Source: Theristus sp. LFF4_11 (lineage: Eukaryota; Nematoda; Chromadorea; Monhysterida; Xyalidae). Taken from it: 64,000 nucleotides of DNA. The notes under the pieces were generated by a model, which had not been told where the DNA came from, made no database searches, and worked only from the letters and a program-made list of their open reading frames with translations. A program made the position numbers and the translations under genes. Positions 44,705 to 58,600 of the stretch are shown here, in pieces (positions within the stretch are counted from its first letter, which is position 1; the number at the start of each line of letters is the position of its first letter). The stretch lies in NCBI GenBank assembly GCA_030248135.1, contig JASANC010002108.1, positions 1 through 64,000 on the forward strand, read 5' to 3'.

Positions 44705-46870
44705 GGCTGAAGTACAAAAACGGGCGTGTTGATCTGTGGTGTGTGTTATAGTGTGTCTTGCAAAGCCAACGTGGGATGGTGCCGTGACACTGCCAGTGTT
44801 GTGTTGCAGCACGTTCTGTGTTCGGCAACAGGAATGTTGTGCGTCACAGAAAGCAGCAGAAAAAGCTGCGGGAGCTGCGAAGTTTACGAAGTGGACCTTC
44901 GCAGCCACACCACAGGCGTGATCGGTCTACTGGGAGAACACCGAAACAGTCGGTGAACTGAAATTATTCTAATCAGCTGCAAATTGTGAGCATTTGTAAT
45001 TTGAAACTTTTTTAAACATGCGTTTGAAAGTGTTTACTTCCCGAGATTGACATTATCCACAATGCAAGTGACATGCGCCACGGAATAAAGGTCTTTAGGT
45101 TACCAAGGGTTATTGACACTAAAACTAAAAGCATCATCTCACACCTGGAAAAGATTATACTCACACTTGAGAAAAAGACATCAAACACGATAACACATGA
45201 TCAAGACAAAGACTACAAAACAGATCAAGAGAAAGTCACAATTCGAATGGTCGATTGTTTGTTTTCAATTTCAGGTTTGTTTATTTGCGAAGTTTTATGT
45301 TATTTTATTTGCAAAAAAACATTTGTTTCTTGTCATCAATCAATCGATTGGTATATTACCTAATATCACTTCGCGCATGTTGTGATAATGCACACTAAGT
45401 ATAGTCAAAAATCTTTCTCTCTCAAATTTACGCACCCGTACACAATCTCACACACTCACACAATTCCACATCTTTTAAAACAAACCGAAAATTATTGCCA
45501 ATTTCCACACGGCCATATTATTTGGTGATGGTGACAATGACTTTGATGTTCATTTGTTTTTGCGATCGTCATATTTATCATTGTTGTTCTCTTCCGTGTG
45601 GAATCTCCACGTTCCCGAGACGAGACACCCCCTCCCCCCCATATTGGGTCAGATCAACACGTAAACACGGTGATGTTGCAGCATCTGCAAACGTTGTGGG
45701 GCGTTACCATGTGGGGCCATTTTCGGCTAGCCGATTGATCGCTGATTGTTTATGATGCTTTTATTGGTCATATCAGAATGACGTGTCCAATAAGCGTGCT
45801 AGCTTTCATATCCTGGATACAGCGCATCTGTGTTCAACAACAATCAATGCTCCATATGACACCACCCTGTGTATGCATGCAACTTTGTTCATTCAAGATC
45901 CGTTTTGCAGTTATTCATACCACGAGCATTTTTTATTTGCCACAATAAATATTCCGGTTGTTTTCATAGAAGACACCTGTTTCTGCGAATTTGTTGGAAG
46001 ACAAAACGGCAGTGGGAAAACATTTGACATTGAAAGACATTTATGTATAATGATGGTGCATATGATTTTGAACGTTGACATATACTTGCTATTTATGATA
46101 TTTTGGCGTTTTTACTTTTGAGCGCAGTTGAATTTCTAAAATTACTTATCCAATTTGAAAACTAACAATTGTTTTCATTTTCAAGAACTCACAAAAAAAC
46201 ACTGTCGAAACCAGTAAAATACATTCCACAGATGAAAATGACACGAAGATACCAATGTGATTAGAGGCAATTCACTTATATTCGCCGACACACACACTAA
46301 TATCGCACGCTCTCCAGCCAATCAGCATGTCAAGAAAAAAATAACAGTTCTTAGGATTCTGGAACAACAAGAGAAGAAAACTAACAACAGAGAAACTGGA
46401 AATGGACAAATATAAAAACTAACGACAAACAGGGAACTGAAGACAGCTCGAAAACTAAAAAAGAACGAATCATTATTACCATGCGAACGAATGAGAAAAA
46501 GCTTCAATTCATTTCCAATGCGGGGGCCCCGGCGCTTGTCGACCGCCCCCGAACGTCAGCACACACCCTGAGCCGGGCGGACAGATGGGGCGCATGTCCA
46601 TTATGGGCACTGCACCTGAAATGGTTTCTTATTATTGTGTTTTTTTTGTTTGCACGAAGGCAGAGATCGGAAAACGTTGACACGCGCGCAATTTCCAAAA
46701 CTGACCCGAACGGTAGCAGTATATTTCGCGGTTCACTTCGGGAGTTGGACGTCACAAAAAGTAACTGCCTTGTTTGCCTGCTCCGATGAATTTGCAAACG
46801 GCGTTACCAAAAAACAATCTTTGAATTCGCCCAGTCAGCCATGCTGCCACCCAGCCGCACCGTGTGTTCC
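44705..46870. other. About 2.2 kb without supportable genes
   Basis: AT-rich intergenic DNA between two minus-strand genes; it should hold the promoter and 5' UTR of the Gln/Pro-rich gene. No exon or RNA gene was recognised. Confidence 0.4.
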
Positions 46871-49800
46871 CTACTTCCCTCCCATCTTCACGTCACCTTG
46901 AGCGCTCGAGAACATTCGTCCACCGGCGTCGCTTTGCGGCGGGCCGGCGGGTCGCGGCGGTACACCGGAGACGACGGGCGGCGGGCGCGGTGGGCCGACG
47001 AAACTGGCGCCGGAGAATGAGCGCGCGTTGAGCGACGTCGTCGCCAGGAGATCGGCGGGCGCACGGTAGCTGGCGACTTCCGGGCGCAACAGCGACAACG
47101 GAGAGACACTGCCCGCCGGCATCGGCGGTCTGCCGACCGCGACAAGCGACGGGATCTGCGGCTTGCGGTCGACGTACGCCGGGCTGCTCGACAGGATCAT
47201 GCCTGCAGAGGCGCGTCAAACGTCAGTTGCTCAGTCAACAAACAAAAATCTTCTGCACGGCACGACTAAAGTTGGCCAAGTCAATGAAAAAAACTCTGAA
47301 GAATGCACATCAGCGTGTGCACGCTGGAAGAACTGAGACTGACTAAAAAGAAAAGAAAACAGTGATCACTGTTCAAAGCAACGTTTCATGTCAGAAACCT
47401 GAGCAGCACCATAACACCAATAAACACACTTCACAGCCCGGCCAGCATGAGTGTCCCCCCACCCAAGAGCGTATCCAATGTCACTGAGCACAGTCAGTAT
47501 CGAGAAGCCAGCAGACACCTGGCGTGCTGCTGCTGAGCGACGGCGTGTACGGCACTGTGGCGGTCAACTTGGCGACCGCCGAGACAGCCGGCTTCAGCTG
47601 CGCGCTCTGCTCCTGGCAGCGGTAGCAGTAGCGGCGTCGATTCGAGTGGTCGAACGCGCACTTCGGATCGCGGCAGATCGGATTCGCCGAGCACAGCGGG
47701 TGCGAGAAGCCGCAGCGGGCGCCGGCCGTGCACCCGGGGAACATGCTGCGGCAGAGAGAGCGAACGCCATGGATTGAGTCAGTAGTGTGTGTCGGTATAC
47801 TAGTGTGATCATGAGAAACTGAAACTGATTGAATGAGTGTGCAAGTGAGTGATTGGATGATTAGTCAATTTCTATATCATATGCTATTAGCTGATTGGTT
47901 GGTCGTTGGTGAACACGTGACTAGTTGATAATAGAACAAAACTGCGCAAGCTGTTTTGCGAATTGATTGTCTCTTTCAACTGATTCAAACAATCAAGAAC
48001 AGTTCAAAGACAACCATGTCGAAATGCGCCACCAATAATTCCCCATGACCACATTTACAACAGTCACTTACCGACATTTCGTCAACGGTCCATGCTGGCA
48101 CTGCAGCGGTTCCGGTTTTTTCCAGCGAGTTTTCTTCTCTGTTGGTTGATCAGTAGAATCGTCATGCTTGTTCATAGTGTTACTGCCAGTCGGCTGGTTA
48201 CGTTTTACTTGATTAATCGACGCTGGAAACAACAGTGAAATGTGGCGTTTGTGGGTTTCTTAAGCTAGTTGGGGTATTCAATCGTTTCACCAGAACACAT
48301 TTTTAATGAAGAACTCCAATATTATTTCTTCAATAAAAATTAAGGTGTGCGATGCTTTACGTCATCCACTGAACCGCAATTATACGCATAAAAGTTCTGG
48401 TGACCCATTGCTGCACCGACTTTTTTGAAGTTTTTAAATAACATGCAAATTATCAATCAAAAAAGTTGTTTTGAGCCAAAGTTTCTCGATCTGCCATCTG
48501 AAAATCGTCGCAATGTTCGAACACGAAAACCACCACAACAAAACCACAGAATCACACAGACCATCGCTGGCAGTTGCCCCGGCGGCCGGCTGAATCTTAG
48601 CCGCCTTGACGTTGCCGGCCTCGTTTCGCGGCGGTGCCGTGTCGCTGGTTGGCACGTTTTCCTCGTGCAGCCACGAATTGTACGTTTCCTCATCGTCCTC
48701 CGTCTGCAACGAGTCGACGACCGCCGGCGACGGCGCGCTTCGGCGACCCGCTGCAAATGGCGCACGGTTGCCGCGGTTCCGTTTTTTGGCATCACGGGCG
48801 CTTTTTATGGTTTTTATGGTCAGTAACGGTTCGGTTTCGTTTCAGTTCAAAATGGCCAAAAATTTAAGGAACGGTTTCGGAACGGTTTATCCAGATTGTT
48901 GAAGATACGGCACGGTACGGTAACCGTAATTTTCGGTTACCGCGGCTCGCGGTAATACCAGTGACGGCGAAAAACAAAACAACATTCATTGACCAACCCA
49001 TCACCTACACTGAAACTGAAAACGTACGCCATTTGTGCAGTTTCGGGCATTCGATTCTGTCTGACATACTGATTGGCTGCATCGGGCCTTTTCTGAGCAA
49101 TCAATATCATGCGGATGCGCGAGCGAGCGCAGCGAGCGGACAGCGCCTCCTTTTACATGCGTCTCCCGCATTTTTAGATAATCAGCAAGCCTAGTTCAAA
49201 ACCATGGCTGATAGCCAATGATTTACTGCTCATTGGTTGGCTGCACACTTGAGTTTCATTCATTTGACATTCTGTCGCCGAGTCAAGCCGCACTCAACAC
49301 TGTATCTGAAACTTGAACTGACAGTTGACACATCTGAACTTCCGTAAGTTGTGAAAAACAAAAAAGTTTTCCGAAAAAAAACAAAACTCACTTGATGTGC
49401 CCGAGTGAACTTCTGTAGCAGCAGCAGCAGCAGTAGTAGCAGTCGCCTCCGTTTTCGCAGCCGCCAGTTTTCGGAATCCCGGCAGACCGTTCACACTAGT
49501 CGAGTGTTTCGACGCCATGCCACTGGCGTGGTGGCGGTTGTCGGTGTTGGTCTTGGCATTTGCAGTAGTTTCGCTCGCACACACGTCCTCCTGCTGCGCG
49601 GAGGCGGAGTCGATGATGATGATGTCGGCGGTTTCATCGCGGAAGTGCACGCCCATTTTCGCGGCCGGACTCGCGAGGCAGTCGGTGTTCTTGCTGAGCG
49701 CCACCAGCGCCCGCTTGCGTTTCATGGTGCCCTCGACGACGGCGCGAAGTTGCTCGCTCACGTTCTGCGTGTACGCGCGCGCTGCAGAACGAATTCAAAA

Positions 49801-50258
49801 GTGCACGATGCTTCGCTGCATTTCGGTATTTGGCGAACATGAGAGATGCAGACGACGGGGTGGTATATCATCAGTGATGTGACCTCTTGAATCACTTGCG
49901 TGGTCGGGTGGAAATTGTGACAGTGACTGGACAAATCAGTTCTCGAAGAACTGAACACGACAGAGTCGAGTGTAGAAACCAGATGTACTGCTCAACGGCC
50001 AGTAAAGCGATCAATGACACGAGCTACAGCGACACAACCGATCAGATACACCAAATGATTTCGATTCTCATAAAACATGATGTGCGACTGACCGGGAAAC
50101 ATGTGCTTCAAGTGGCTGCCGTGCGTTGCACTGGGCACCGTCCACTCCAACGGGTGTATCCGAGCCATGTGCCAGTACATCTCCGATGGGTCTGCGGCCG
50201 CAAATCGACGACACTGCGGACAGACGTGGATCCAATTCAACTGGCCCGTTGTTGTCAT
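46871..50258 (-). CDS. Nuclear zinc-finger protein: N-terminal C2H2 plus Nab2/ZC3H14-type CCCH fingers
   Basis: Six exons (50258-50093, 49781-49392, 48750-48562, 48222-48072, 47745-47519, 47202-46871) agree in phase and give 484 residues. Residues about 13-37 hold a C2H2-like finger (VCPQCRRFAAADPSEMYWHM, then ARIH). A basic segment (MKRKRALVAL), an Ala run, an acidic stretch (TEDDEETYN) and a Lys/Arg-rich segment (EKKTRWKKPEPLQC) follow. Around residues 300-335 are tandem CCCH fingers of the spacing C-x5-C-x5-C-x3-H (CRMFPGCTAGARCGFSH) and C-x5-C-x4-C-x3-H (CSANPICRDPKCAFDH), the type that binds polyadenosine RNA in Nab2/ZC3H14 proteins; a further Cys cluster is CQHGPLTKC. The C-terminus is Pro/Ser-rich. 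A role in mRNA processing is inferred from the fingers; the C2H2 finger is not usual for that family, and fusion of two adjacent genes in this model cannot be ruled out. Confidence 0.65.
48780..48965. repeat. Intronic repeat with CGGT-rich palindromes
   Basis: In the intron between 48751 and 49391: repeated GGTTCGGTTTCG / GGAACGGTTT and GGTACGGTAACCG...CGGTTACCG, partly self-complementary. It resembles a small non-coding repeat; limits are approximate. Confidence 0.35.
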
Positions 50259-51059
50259 TGCGCTTGGAGGAAAATGTTAGTTTATGGTAAGTATCGGTTC
50301 ATTCTGCAGTTCACCCACGACTAGAAACCAACAGCTGATGACTGACAGTGATTGATCTGCTAAATCCAGTATTTCAACGGATTGACTGCATAATCCTGAA
50401 CCATCGATTAAAAAATAAAATTCTGAAAATCTAGGTACAATTGACAAAGTATTTTTCACCGCTTGAACGGGATGAAAACCTCCATTCACCAGTACTCACA
50501 GCTAGCTTTGTCGACTAGAAATTTATTTGAGCATTCTAAAAGTGCAAACTCGTTAGAACAAGCTCAATTCAGAACAGTTCAGCACTAAAGCAGATTGAAT
50601 GGAAAATAGAATCTGGTAGAATTTGGGGCTATTTAGGAAAGACAACAATAACTTCGAAGTTTTCGTTAAAAAAACAAAGCGACAAACGGCTGCAATGATC
50701 CGAGCAATATACAAAGCAGGATATTGTGAGTACTTGCAAGACCAGCGAGTAGAATAAAATTATAACAAAAATTAAATTTCGTATTCACAGACATGGACAA
50801 AAATATCGATGCAAACCAGCACCAAAAAAACCAAAAGTAAACACAAGTTAAAGCTGCCAAAAATATCAAACACAATCAGTCCCGTCCAGTCCAAAGGAGG
50901 GATCAACAAGTGTCCCTCAAAAAAAATGAAACAAAAGATTCTTATTGTTGTTGTTGTTGTTGTTGTTGTATTTTGTTAGCCAAGTGCACAAAAGAAACCA
51001 CAGGTTTCCAGGCCAGCAAAGCTGGGGGCACAGAGACACAGCAGTCAAAACAACAACAG
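50259..51059. other. Intergenic spacer with (TTG)n microsatellite
   Basis: No supportable exon. A short TTG repeat (eight units) lies at 50945-50968. Confidence 0.45.
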
Positions 51060-54000
51060 TCAATCCGCGTGTTCATGAAGTGGCGGCTGCGGGTCGACAT
51101 CGGCGATTTGAATGGCAGGCTCAGGCTCAGCGCCGTTGGCGTACACCAACTCAACAGTCATCTAAAAATAAACACATACGAACAAGAAAAGAGGCCAAAA
51201 TCTGCGGAAACGCTCTCAAAACACGAAAACATCGCCCTGGAATATTACGAACGTAACGAACTGGTGTTTTGTTCTCATAACTCTCGCAACTTCCAATCTA
51301 CAGCCAAACTAGAAATTATAGGCAATCAGCTGATTGGTTGGTGATCACGTGATGTATGTTTTTTGTGCAGAACACACTCCGCCCCCGCAGCATTGCCTGC
51401 ACACAAAGCATGTATCGTAATCAACAACTAGTCAAGGTGATTGCCAAAAATTTCGAGTTCGACTCTATTAGTTCAGTAGAAAAAACCAGGCAAACTCAGG
51501 TCAACAGCCAACTTCACCCACGCCCCCCCCCCCACCCGGATTTATTCTCTACTGGCCTGTCTCCAGCGTACCTGTCCAAAGTGCTCTTCGCCACCGCTGA
51601 CAGTGATTGCGAGTCTGTGGTTCGGTTGCATCCAGTGCTGTGCGACGACGGTGACGCCAAACAGCGTCAACAGCTCCGCAGCGTGCACGCCACTCATCAG
51701 CGGCACTGAACGCACCGTGATCGAGTTGGTCGACGCAAGTTGCTGCAGCCATTCAGCGACGAACTGACAAAACAGAACGTTTCTGAAATTCGCTTTTCTC
51801 GCAAGTTTCTCATACAATTTCTTTGACGGTTTCCGGAAAATTGTTAGCAACGAGCAGGTTGCATTTTTTTAACTTTTGCAGAGTCTGGCGATGTCGTTGA
51901 TTACAAATATTTCAACGCCAAACGTTACCATAAACCAACAACCAAGTCTCCTCAAAGAACCAAAGTACTTTTTTAAAAACATGAAATGAAATCCATTTGA
52001 AGAAAAACAAAGAGAATTGTTTTGATAAAAACCAACTCCCCCCCCCAAATTAAAAAACGCACAATGACGAAATCCAGCGCGTCCAGCGGCAAATGCGCGT
52101 GCGAGCGACAAGTGAACGAGGTCAACCGCGGGAACAGTGACGGAATCAGCGACAGCCACGCGAGCATGGACTCGTTGGATTCACGCTGCACGCACAGCGA
52201 CAAGTCGGTCACTTCCGAGACACTCGCGGCGTTCAGGTGGCCGAGCAGAGAGACGAAGTCGACCGGCACTGAAAGAATGAAGACACGCAGTCACCGAATT
52301 GTGTTTTGTGTGGTTTTTGCATTGTATGATGATCTTGTTCAGTCGGTCGGGACGGGACCGACTCGATTCGCATCCACTAAAGATTGAGCCGAGCGCTGAT
52401 TGCATTGCACGATGATGCAAGAAATCATTGTGGGAATCGTGTATTCGCTCATAAACATCGTAACAACAACGACAACGACGTGAACTGTCGGATCGACCCC
52501 CCCCCACAAAGCACAACAGAACGCTCCGCTCGTCGCAACGGACTAACAGTCGAAGCTCATGTGCATCAGTTCGAGTGTGTTCAGTGACCGCGGTTGCACG
52601 CAATTGACCAACGCCGCCAGCGTCGCCTCCGTCTCCTCGACCGGAAAGCGAAGCAACTCGAGACCGAGCGTCTGCAGTGTGCGGCCGGCGAACACGTCAA
52701 ACAGCAACGCCACATTGAACGGGTGCAGGCAACGCATCGTGAATGAACGCACGCTGCTCGCGTCGTCGTGCCCGTGCGTACGGGACAATTCGTTCAGCAC
52801 CGCCATCGCGCTGTAGCCGAATGTGTGCACGTCTGCGAAAACACGATGCTTTCTGAGAACAAGCTTTTGTTCCATTGAAATAAGACGAACCTTGGAAGAC
52901 ACCGCCTTCAAACGTAAATATGAAACCGTTTTGAGTGTACAGTTGAACAAAATCATCACGGAGGCAGCGCGCTGTGATTGACAAAAAACTAACATGACGG
53001 CACGAGCTGGATGTGGGTGGAACACTGATGGATTCGGATTCATGAAAAATATCTTTTTCATACCTAATCACATTTTGCCTCCGTACTACATGCTGTTCAC
53101 AATTTTATCCGAGTTTTCTGCTTTTTTGCGCAATAAAATAGATGGATGGATGGACGGACCGAACAGACCCTCCCCATTACTCAGTGAAAATGACAAATCG
53201 AATGGACCAAAACCACCAAACACCAAAAAACACACCACGGCTGAACGGTTGCTCCCGATTTGACGGCTCTAAACGCACACTCAGCGTTCTTTGTTCCGGC
53301 GGCGAACAATACCGGCGCAGAAACCGCACAAGCTCCGTTTCGCCGGAATGCTCCGAAAATCTCGCGTTCAAACTGACATGGCGCAGGAATCGATCGGCAA
53401 AGCCGGCCATCAGTTGCGTCAGTATCGTCGCCAACGACTCGTACTCGGCCGTTACGGACAAGTCCTCTATTCTGGTGCACAACCGCAGCAGTCGGTCGAT
53501 CGGGTGGCCGAAAGCGAGCGTCGAACTGTTATTCTCATCAGTCGCATTCAATTTCACGATCGCCTTGAACGTCTGCCGATGCTGATTGACGAACGCCACT
53601 TGGACGACCACCAACGCGCGTTGCGTGCTCGCCGCGGTCGATCGCACCTCGATCGCCATCCGTCGCACGTCGTCCCAGGCGGCTGGCGAATCGGCCGCCG
53701 CGCAGCAACGCCGCGACACTTGGCGCACATTCGCCTTGTCGCGCGCGTCATGCAGAAATGCGCCAATCAGCGACAAGCACTCGATCGGCAGCGCGTCCAA
53801 TCGGCTGATTGAGCGAGAACGTTGCTGCACGCTCGCTCGCTCTTCGAACAACTCTGCGTATCGCGATTTAGGGATCGGATGGCGACCGACGGTTGTGGTG
53901 GCGACGAGCGAATGTTCGCAGGGCGAGTCGGCGTTCGAGCGAGAGTGATCGTTTGCAGGCGGACTGTCTACGACGGTCAGCCGGGAGTAGCGCTGGCGGA

Positions 54001-54770
54001 GTGAACACGCACTGGGAGAGTCTGGAAACGGAACGCTCGAAATGTCGGTGCTGTTTGACAAGGCTTGAATAAACCACGGATTTACAGAAGCATTGTCATT
54101 ATTGCTGGTCACCGAAACTCACCCCCACTTATCAGGTCAACTTTTGACCTCTTCTCTTACCCTACTCAACTTTAGTTCTCTCTATTCACTGAAAAACAAA
54201 CTCATGCAAACTTATCTATCACAATTTTTTTTAACATTCATTGTTTCTGACTGTCGACGGTTGGTTTTATTTTGTGGATTTTGTTTCTTTGTGTGAATAC
54301 CCGGGCAGCATCTGCCCATTCGTTTGCATCGACTTTTTGCTTGCTTTCATTCATGCATTCACCAATTTCATCAATAATCTTGTGTTTCTTTACGTTTTTT
54401 TGTGACATCAATTGTGTTTGTTTTGCATAATGGAAGTTTTGTGAATGTGTTGATGTGAACTGGCCGTGAGGCTTACAAATAAACTTGAACTGAACTTGAA
54501 CTGAACAATTCTTCAAATTGCAAGCACTCGTTCACCTCTCGCAGTCGAGTACGATCGATAGGACGACGACGACGGCACGTAGGAAGACGTCACACCCAGA
54601 GAACTGCGAGCGTACGAGCCGTGGAACGTGCGAGGGGTCGGTCGGGGGAACGATGAAAGTGCGCCACCGCCAGAGTACGTGCTGCCCGTGTGGTAACGCG
54701 ACGTCGGTTGACTGCCACCAGTGGACAATGCAGCACGCCACGGACGTCGTCCGTTGTGCGACGATGACAT
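51060..54770 (-). CDS. F-box protein with leucine-rich C-terminal half
   Basis: Six exons (54770-54536, 54063-53236, 52832-52548, 52268-52063, 51763-51572, 51161-51060) join in consistent phase to 615 residues. The N-terminus is Ser/Tyr/Arg-rich and probably disordered. Residues about 165-205 form an F-box (LDALPIECLSLIGAFLHD, then VRQVSRRCCAAADSPAAWDDV), the motif that binds SKP1 in SCF ubiquitin ligases. Downstream are amphipathic leucine-rich stretches spaced like degenerate LRRs: RIEDLSVTAEYESL, RTLQTLGLELLRFP, RSLNTLELMHMS, VTDLSLCVQRES. These probably recruit the substrate. The substrate is unknown. The junction from exon 1 to exon 2 (acceptor TTATTCAAG) is the least certain; the gene may instead start within the second exon. 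Confidence 0.7.
51299..51430. mobile_element. MITE-like element, same family as 61423-61598
   Basis: AAATTATAGGCAATCAGCTGATTGGTTGGTGATCACGTGATG is the family's left half; the right half (CACAAAGCATGTATCGTAATCAAC) is more diverged. It sits in the intron between 51162 and 51571. Confidence 0.5.
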
Positions 54771-55655
54771 TGCTCAGTTTCAACCTAGGAAATCGTGATG
54801 CCTGAACAGAAATGCTTACACACAACAATCGAAATGCAACCGAATCACCATTTTCGGTGAAACTCAATCATTCATGAACACCAAGTACAGCCGAAGTACA
54901 ATTTGCTGAATGACAATTTCGCTCGACATTCTCCAAACATTGATTTAAACAAAGCACGATCCGTAGTTTTATTCAGAAGAAAACACGAGATTCGTTATGT
55001 CAGATATGTGGAGCCAAACGGAGCACAGAACAAAGGATTGTAAACAACATTCTTCCGAGCCAGAATCAGTTCAAGAATCAGAAACACGAAAAACACGAAT
55101 GAATGATATCGACAGACTAGAAGATACCCGTAAAATGCATTGTGGGCAATTTTAATCGAGGCGAAATATCAGGTACCGTTTAATTTCCTTAAGTTAACCG
55201 ACGCAGATGATTTTAACTCTCAATTTGAATTTCTTTTAAAACATTTAGGATTAATCACGAATAATACACAAAACTAATTTGTCATGATTGTCACCTGGAA
55301 TGTTACTAACATGGAAAATAAGTAACAATCGGTTCAAAAAAGCACATTCCGCCAAAAACATGCACCAATAAGATGACAACAACAGAATTCAACACAGTAA
55401 AGCTTCCAGTAACGCAAACAATCGAAGCAAACAACGAAAACAACGCAGGAACGAACTACAACAAATCACAACTGTGATAACTGGACACACACTCCAAAAA
55501 ATTGCACTAAAATTCTTGGGAATCCAGCAAATAAGAAATGTTCCGGCTGCCACGTTCATAATGTGGCAAACATCCAACTGATTGATTGTCAATCAGCTAG
55601 TCCAAAAGTTCAAACATTAACAAAGCATTCGGTTGCATACACAGAAAGCTCAAGT
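54771..55655. other. Intergenic spacer
   Basis: About 880 bp of AT-rich DNA between nicastrin's 3' end and the F-box gene's 5' end (both minus strand). No exon seen. Confidence 0.4.
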
Positions 55656-58600
55656 TCACATCAAGCCCTCCCCGCTGTGACTCGGAAAAATCAACGCCGA
55701 ACGCGCGTCTAAGAGCCAGACAAGCAAGTAGCCGAGCACAAAGACCAGTACTCCAGCGGCTAACATGACCCATTCGAGGTAGGCGGGAGGCACGAGGAAC
55801 AGTCGCACTTGCGGCACGGACCACTGCGACTCGGTCCACGTCGGGAACTGGCCGGACGCCCAGTCGTAGTCTGTGAACAAAATCAATAGAACGTGTGAAA
55901 CGTCTCAAATCAGTCACACTGATTCGATGCTCGGAATGTTTTGTTCTTGTTTTGGCCAATTTCCACAATGTAAAAGTCTCGAGCACTCTGTTAAGCCGGT
56001 AACGTTGCACAGACCGCGGGCGTGCGCTTGTGACTGTGCAACATAGCTGTGCGGCACTCATAACAGAACACACTCAATGTCTTCCGACTAGAACTCACGA
56101 GGACAAACGAGACTGAACGCATGACACGAGGCAAATATAAGTCCTTCACTGATTGGCCACATCAAAATTCGTACAACCGATCAGCTGTAGCACTTGAAAC
56201 AACAGCCAATCAGCGTGTTTGTCTCAATTCAAGAGTGTACCGTCGATCGAGAACGCCGGCGACTCCCCTTTGATCACCATCATCGGAGCGCGATAGCAGA
56301 CGAACGCTGATTGGTTGGCTGGCTGTGTCGGATGGACGATTGAAGTGTTCAACCAAAGATATTTATGCTGCAAAGTGCAAAGCAACGTTTTGGAATTTGC
56401 GCAGTATTTTAGTTCGTCTGCGCAGAAATATGCCAATATCATGCACCTTTACCCTAATCTATTGGCTATTCAGATGACGTAAATGTTCCCATCCCTTTGT
56501 CGTTCGTACTATTCACAATCCACTAAGCTGTGTGTGTTGTCAATTATCGATACTTTTCAATTTCACAATTACAATTTCAGACACGATTAACGCAATTTCA
56601 TTTCATTTGCACCACGTGTCGGAAACCTGCCAGTGAACGAAATCACCGTTTATTTCCAATTCAGTCAGCACTGTGTGGTGTTCTTTTCTAATAATTTTAT
56701 TTTTATTTGGCTGATAAACACAATTATGTCAACTCGAACTTTTGCAAAGAACATTCTTTGCAACGCACTAACTCATACGAACTTGTTGGCTGCATCGAGC
56801 TAATATCCATCTTATATGACTCATGCGTTCTTTGCAGGCACTGCTGTAGTCGCATGCTCATGCACAGAACGCACGCATCACGTCGTCCCCACCAACCAAT
56901 CACAACAACGTACAGTGTCGTTGCTGTTACTCTCGCACTGTTTCTCAGCAGTGACGTTCGTCTGAGCGGTGCCAGCATAGGCAACGAGCATGATTTGTGT
57001 CACGTATGAAATCTCCGACACAACACGACTCGGCTGCGCGTAGGTGCGGCTTTGCGGTCGCTCTGACGTTGAAAGTGAAACAGAATGTGAACTCCTTTGT
57101 GGAAAAAAAGACGAAAACACGGTGTTCAGTGGCGAGCGTACAAGTGCGAGGTCAAAATCTTGGCCTATTATCAAACAAACACACAAACCAAGCTATTTCG
57201 GACGCTAAAATCACCGAACAAAAAACCACTCACTTTTGTAGCTGCTCCTCGCATACTTGTCCTTGTCGAAAATCGATTTGAACTCCGGACAGGTTTCGTT
57301 AAGGTGTTCGCTAGCATAAGATGCCGACTGGATGTAGCAACTGAACAAACGGGCTACCTAGAAGTTGCAACGCAAAACTTGCAATCGAGGTTTTGTTCGC
57401 TGTTGGAAAAAAAACAGCAACACCAGTTTCTAAATTACAAAAAGCAAAGGGATTGTGATTCAACACAACACAAACAGATTCAGCAAAAAACACAAACAAA
57501 TTCAGCAAAAACATGAACAAATTCAGCAAAAAAGTCACCGTTGTCCTGAGCACGACTCGTTTCTCGGCCAAGCGCTCCCCGTTCGTTATCCACTGAAACG
57601 CTGCTTTGAACAAGCCGTTAGCAACCGCTGTGATACCATCGATCGTCTGTTTTATGTCTGAATCGCTGTACTGAGCCACCGTGTCCGCGAAACTGTTGTA
57701 GTAGCTGACAAAACAAAAAAATGAAGCTGAAGAAAGTTTCATCATTTACTTTTGACTTAGAGACGGTACGGTCATGGCCGACTTGTTGTTGTTTTCCGGA
57801 TGGCTAGTGAACTCACATCAGCTCATAACATTGCGCCGAGAGCTGCAAGGCAGTCATGTGGCTGCTTTTCCTGCGAACCCCGCGACAAATGGTACGCGTT
57901 TAGCGCCGCTGTGAGGGAGCACCTGCCAGGATACCAAGGAGCTCAGCATCCAACGGACGCACGCACCATCACTCCCCACTTTTCGTGGTGCCGCGGTCTT
58001 CATGTACCGCAGGCAAAACCGCAAAACAGCATCCAACAGTGGCGGACTCGCGGTCTCAAAGCGACCGCCAACAAAGTTCCATCATGATTTCAGGGAACTG
58101 ACTAACATTTGAATGTGGCGCGCTGATTACCAAATTTGTGAATTTGATTGAACATTTTCAACACGTTCCCCTTTCCTCTAGCGCTTCAGAAAAAAAAATC
58201 ATAGAAGAGAAGATGCGGTTATTGAGAACCGTAAATTGGGGTTAAACCAAAATCGCAGACACAAAAAATAGAAAAAATTCAGCAACCAACCGTGTGCGAT
58301 ATTCATCTTTATACGCAGTGAGCAGCGCATGCGAGATGTTTCGTTGATCCTTCAGGAATGTTTGCAGCGACGACGGCGGCAGAATAGCACCGCTCGAGGC
58401 AGGGTCGGCCGTCCAGGAAAGTGCCACGGAGTCAGCTTGCATCGAGCTGTTCAACGTTGATGTGATCTTGGTGATCTGAAATTGATTTTTTTCATTTTCA
58501 ACTGAAACGAATCACACAGTCGATTTCAATATTATAGGCAATGCGCTAATTTGTTGGTGACCAGTGACCGCGTGATGCATGCATTCTCTGAAGACCAGGC

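Noticed and set aside
48457..48795. Arg-rich frame over the third zinc-finger-gene exon
   Set aside because: Only the other frame, entered at CATTTGCAG (48750), matches intron phase on both sides.
57774..58112. Selenoprotein reading through the internal TGA at 57912
   Set aside because: No SECIS-like hairpin was recognised and no family match supports it; reported only as an unexplained open frame.
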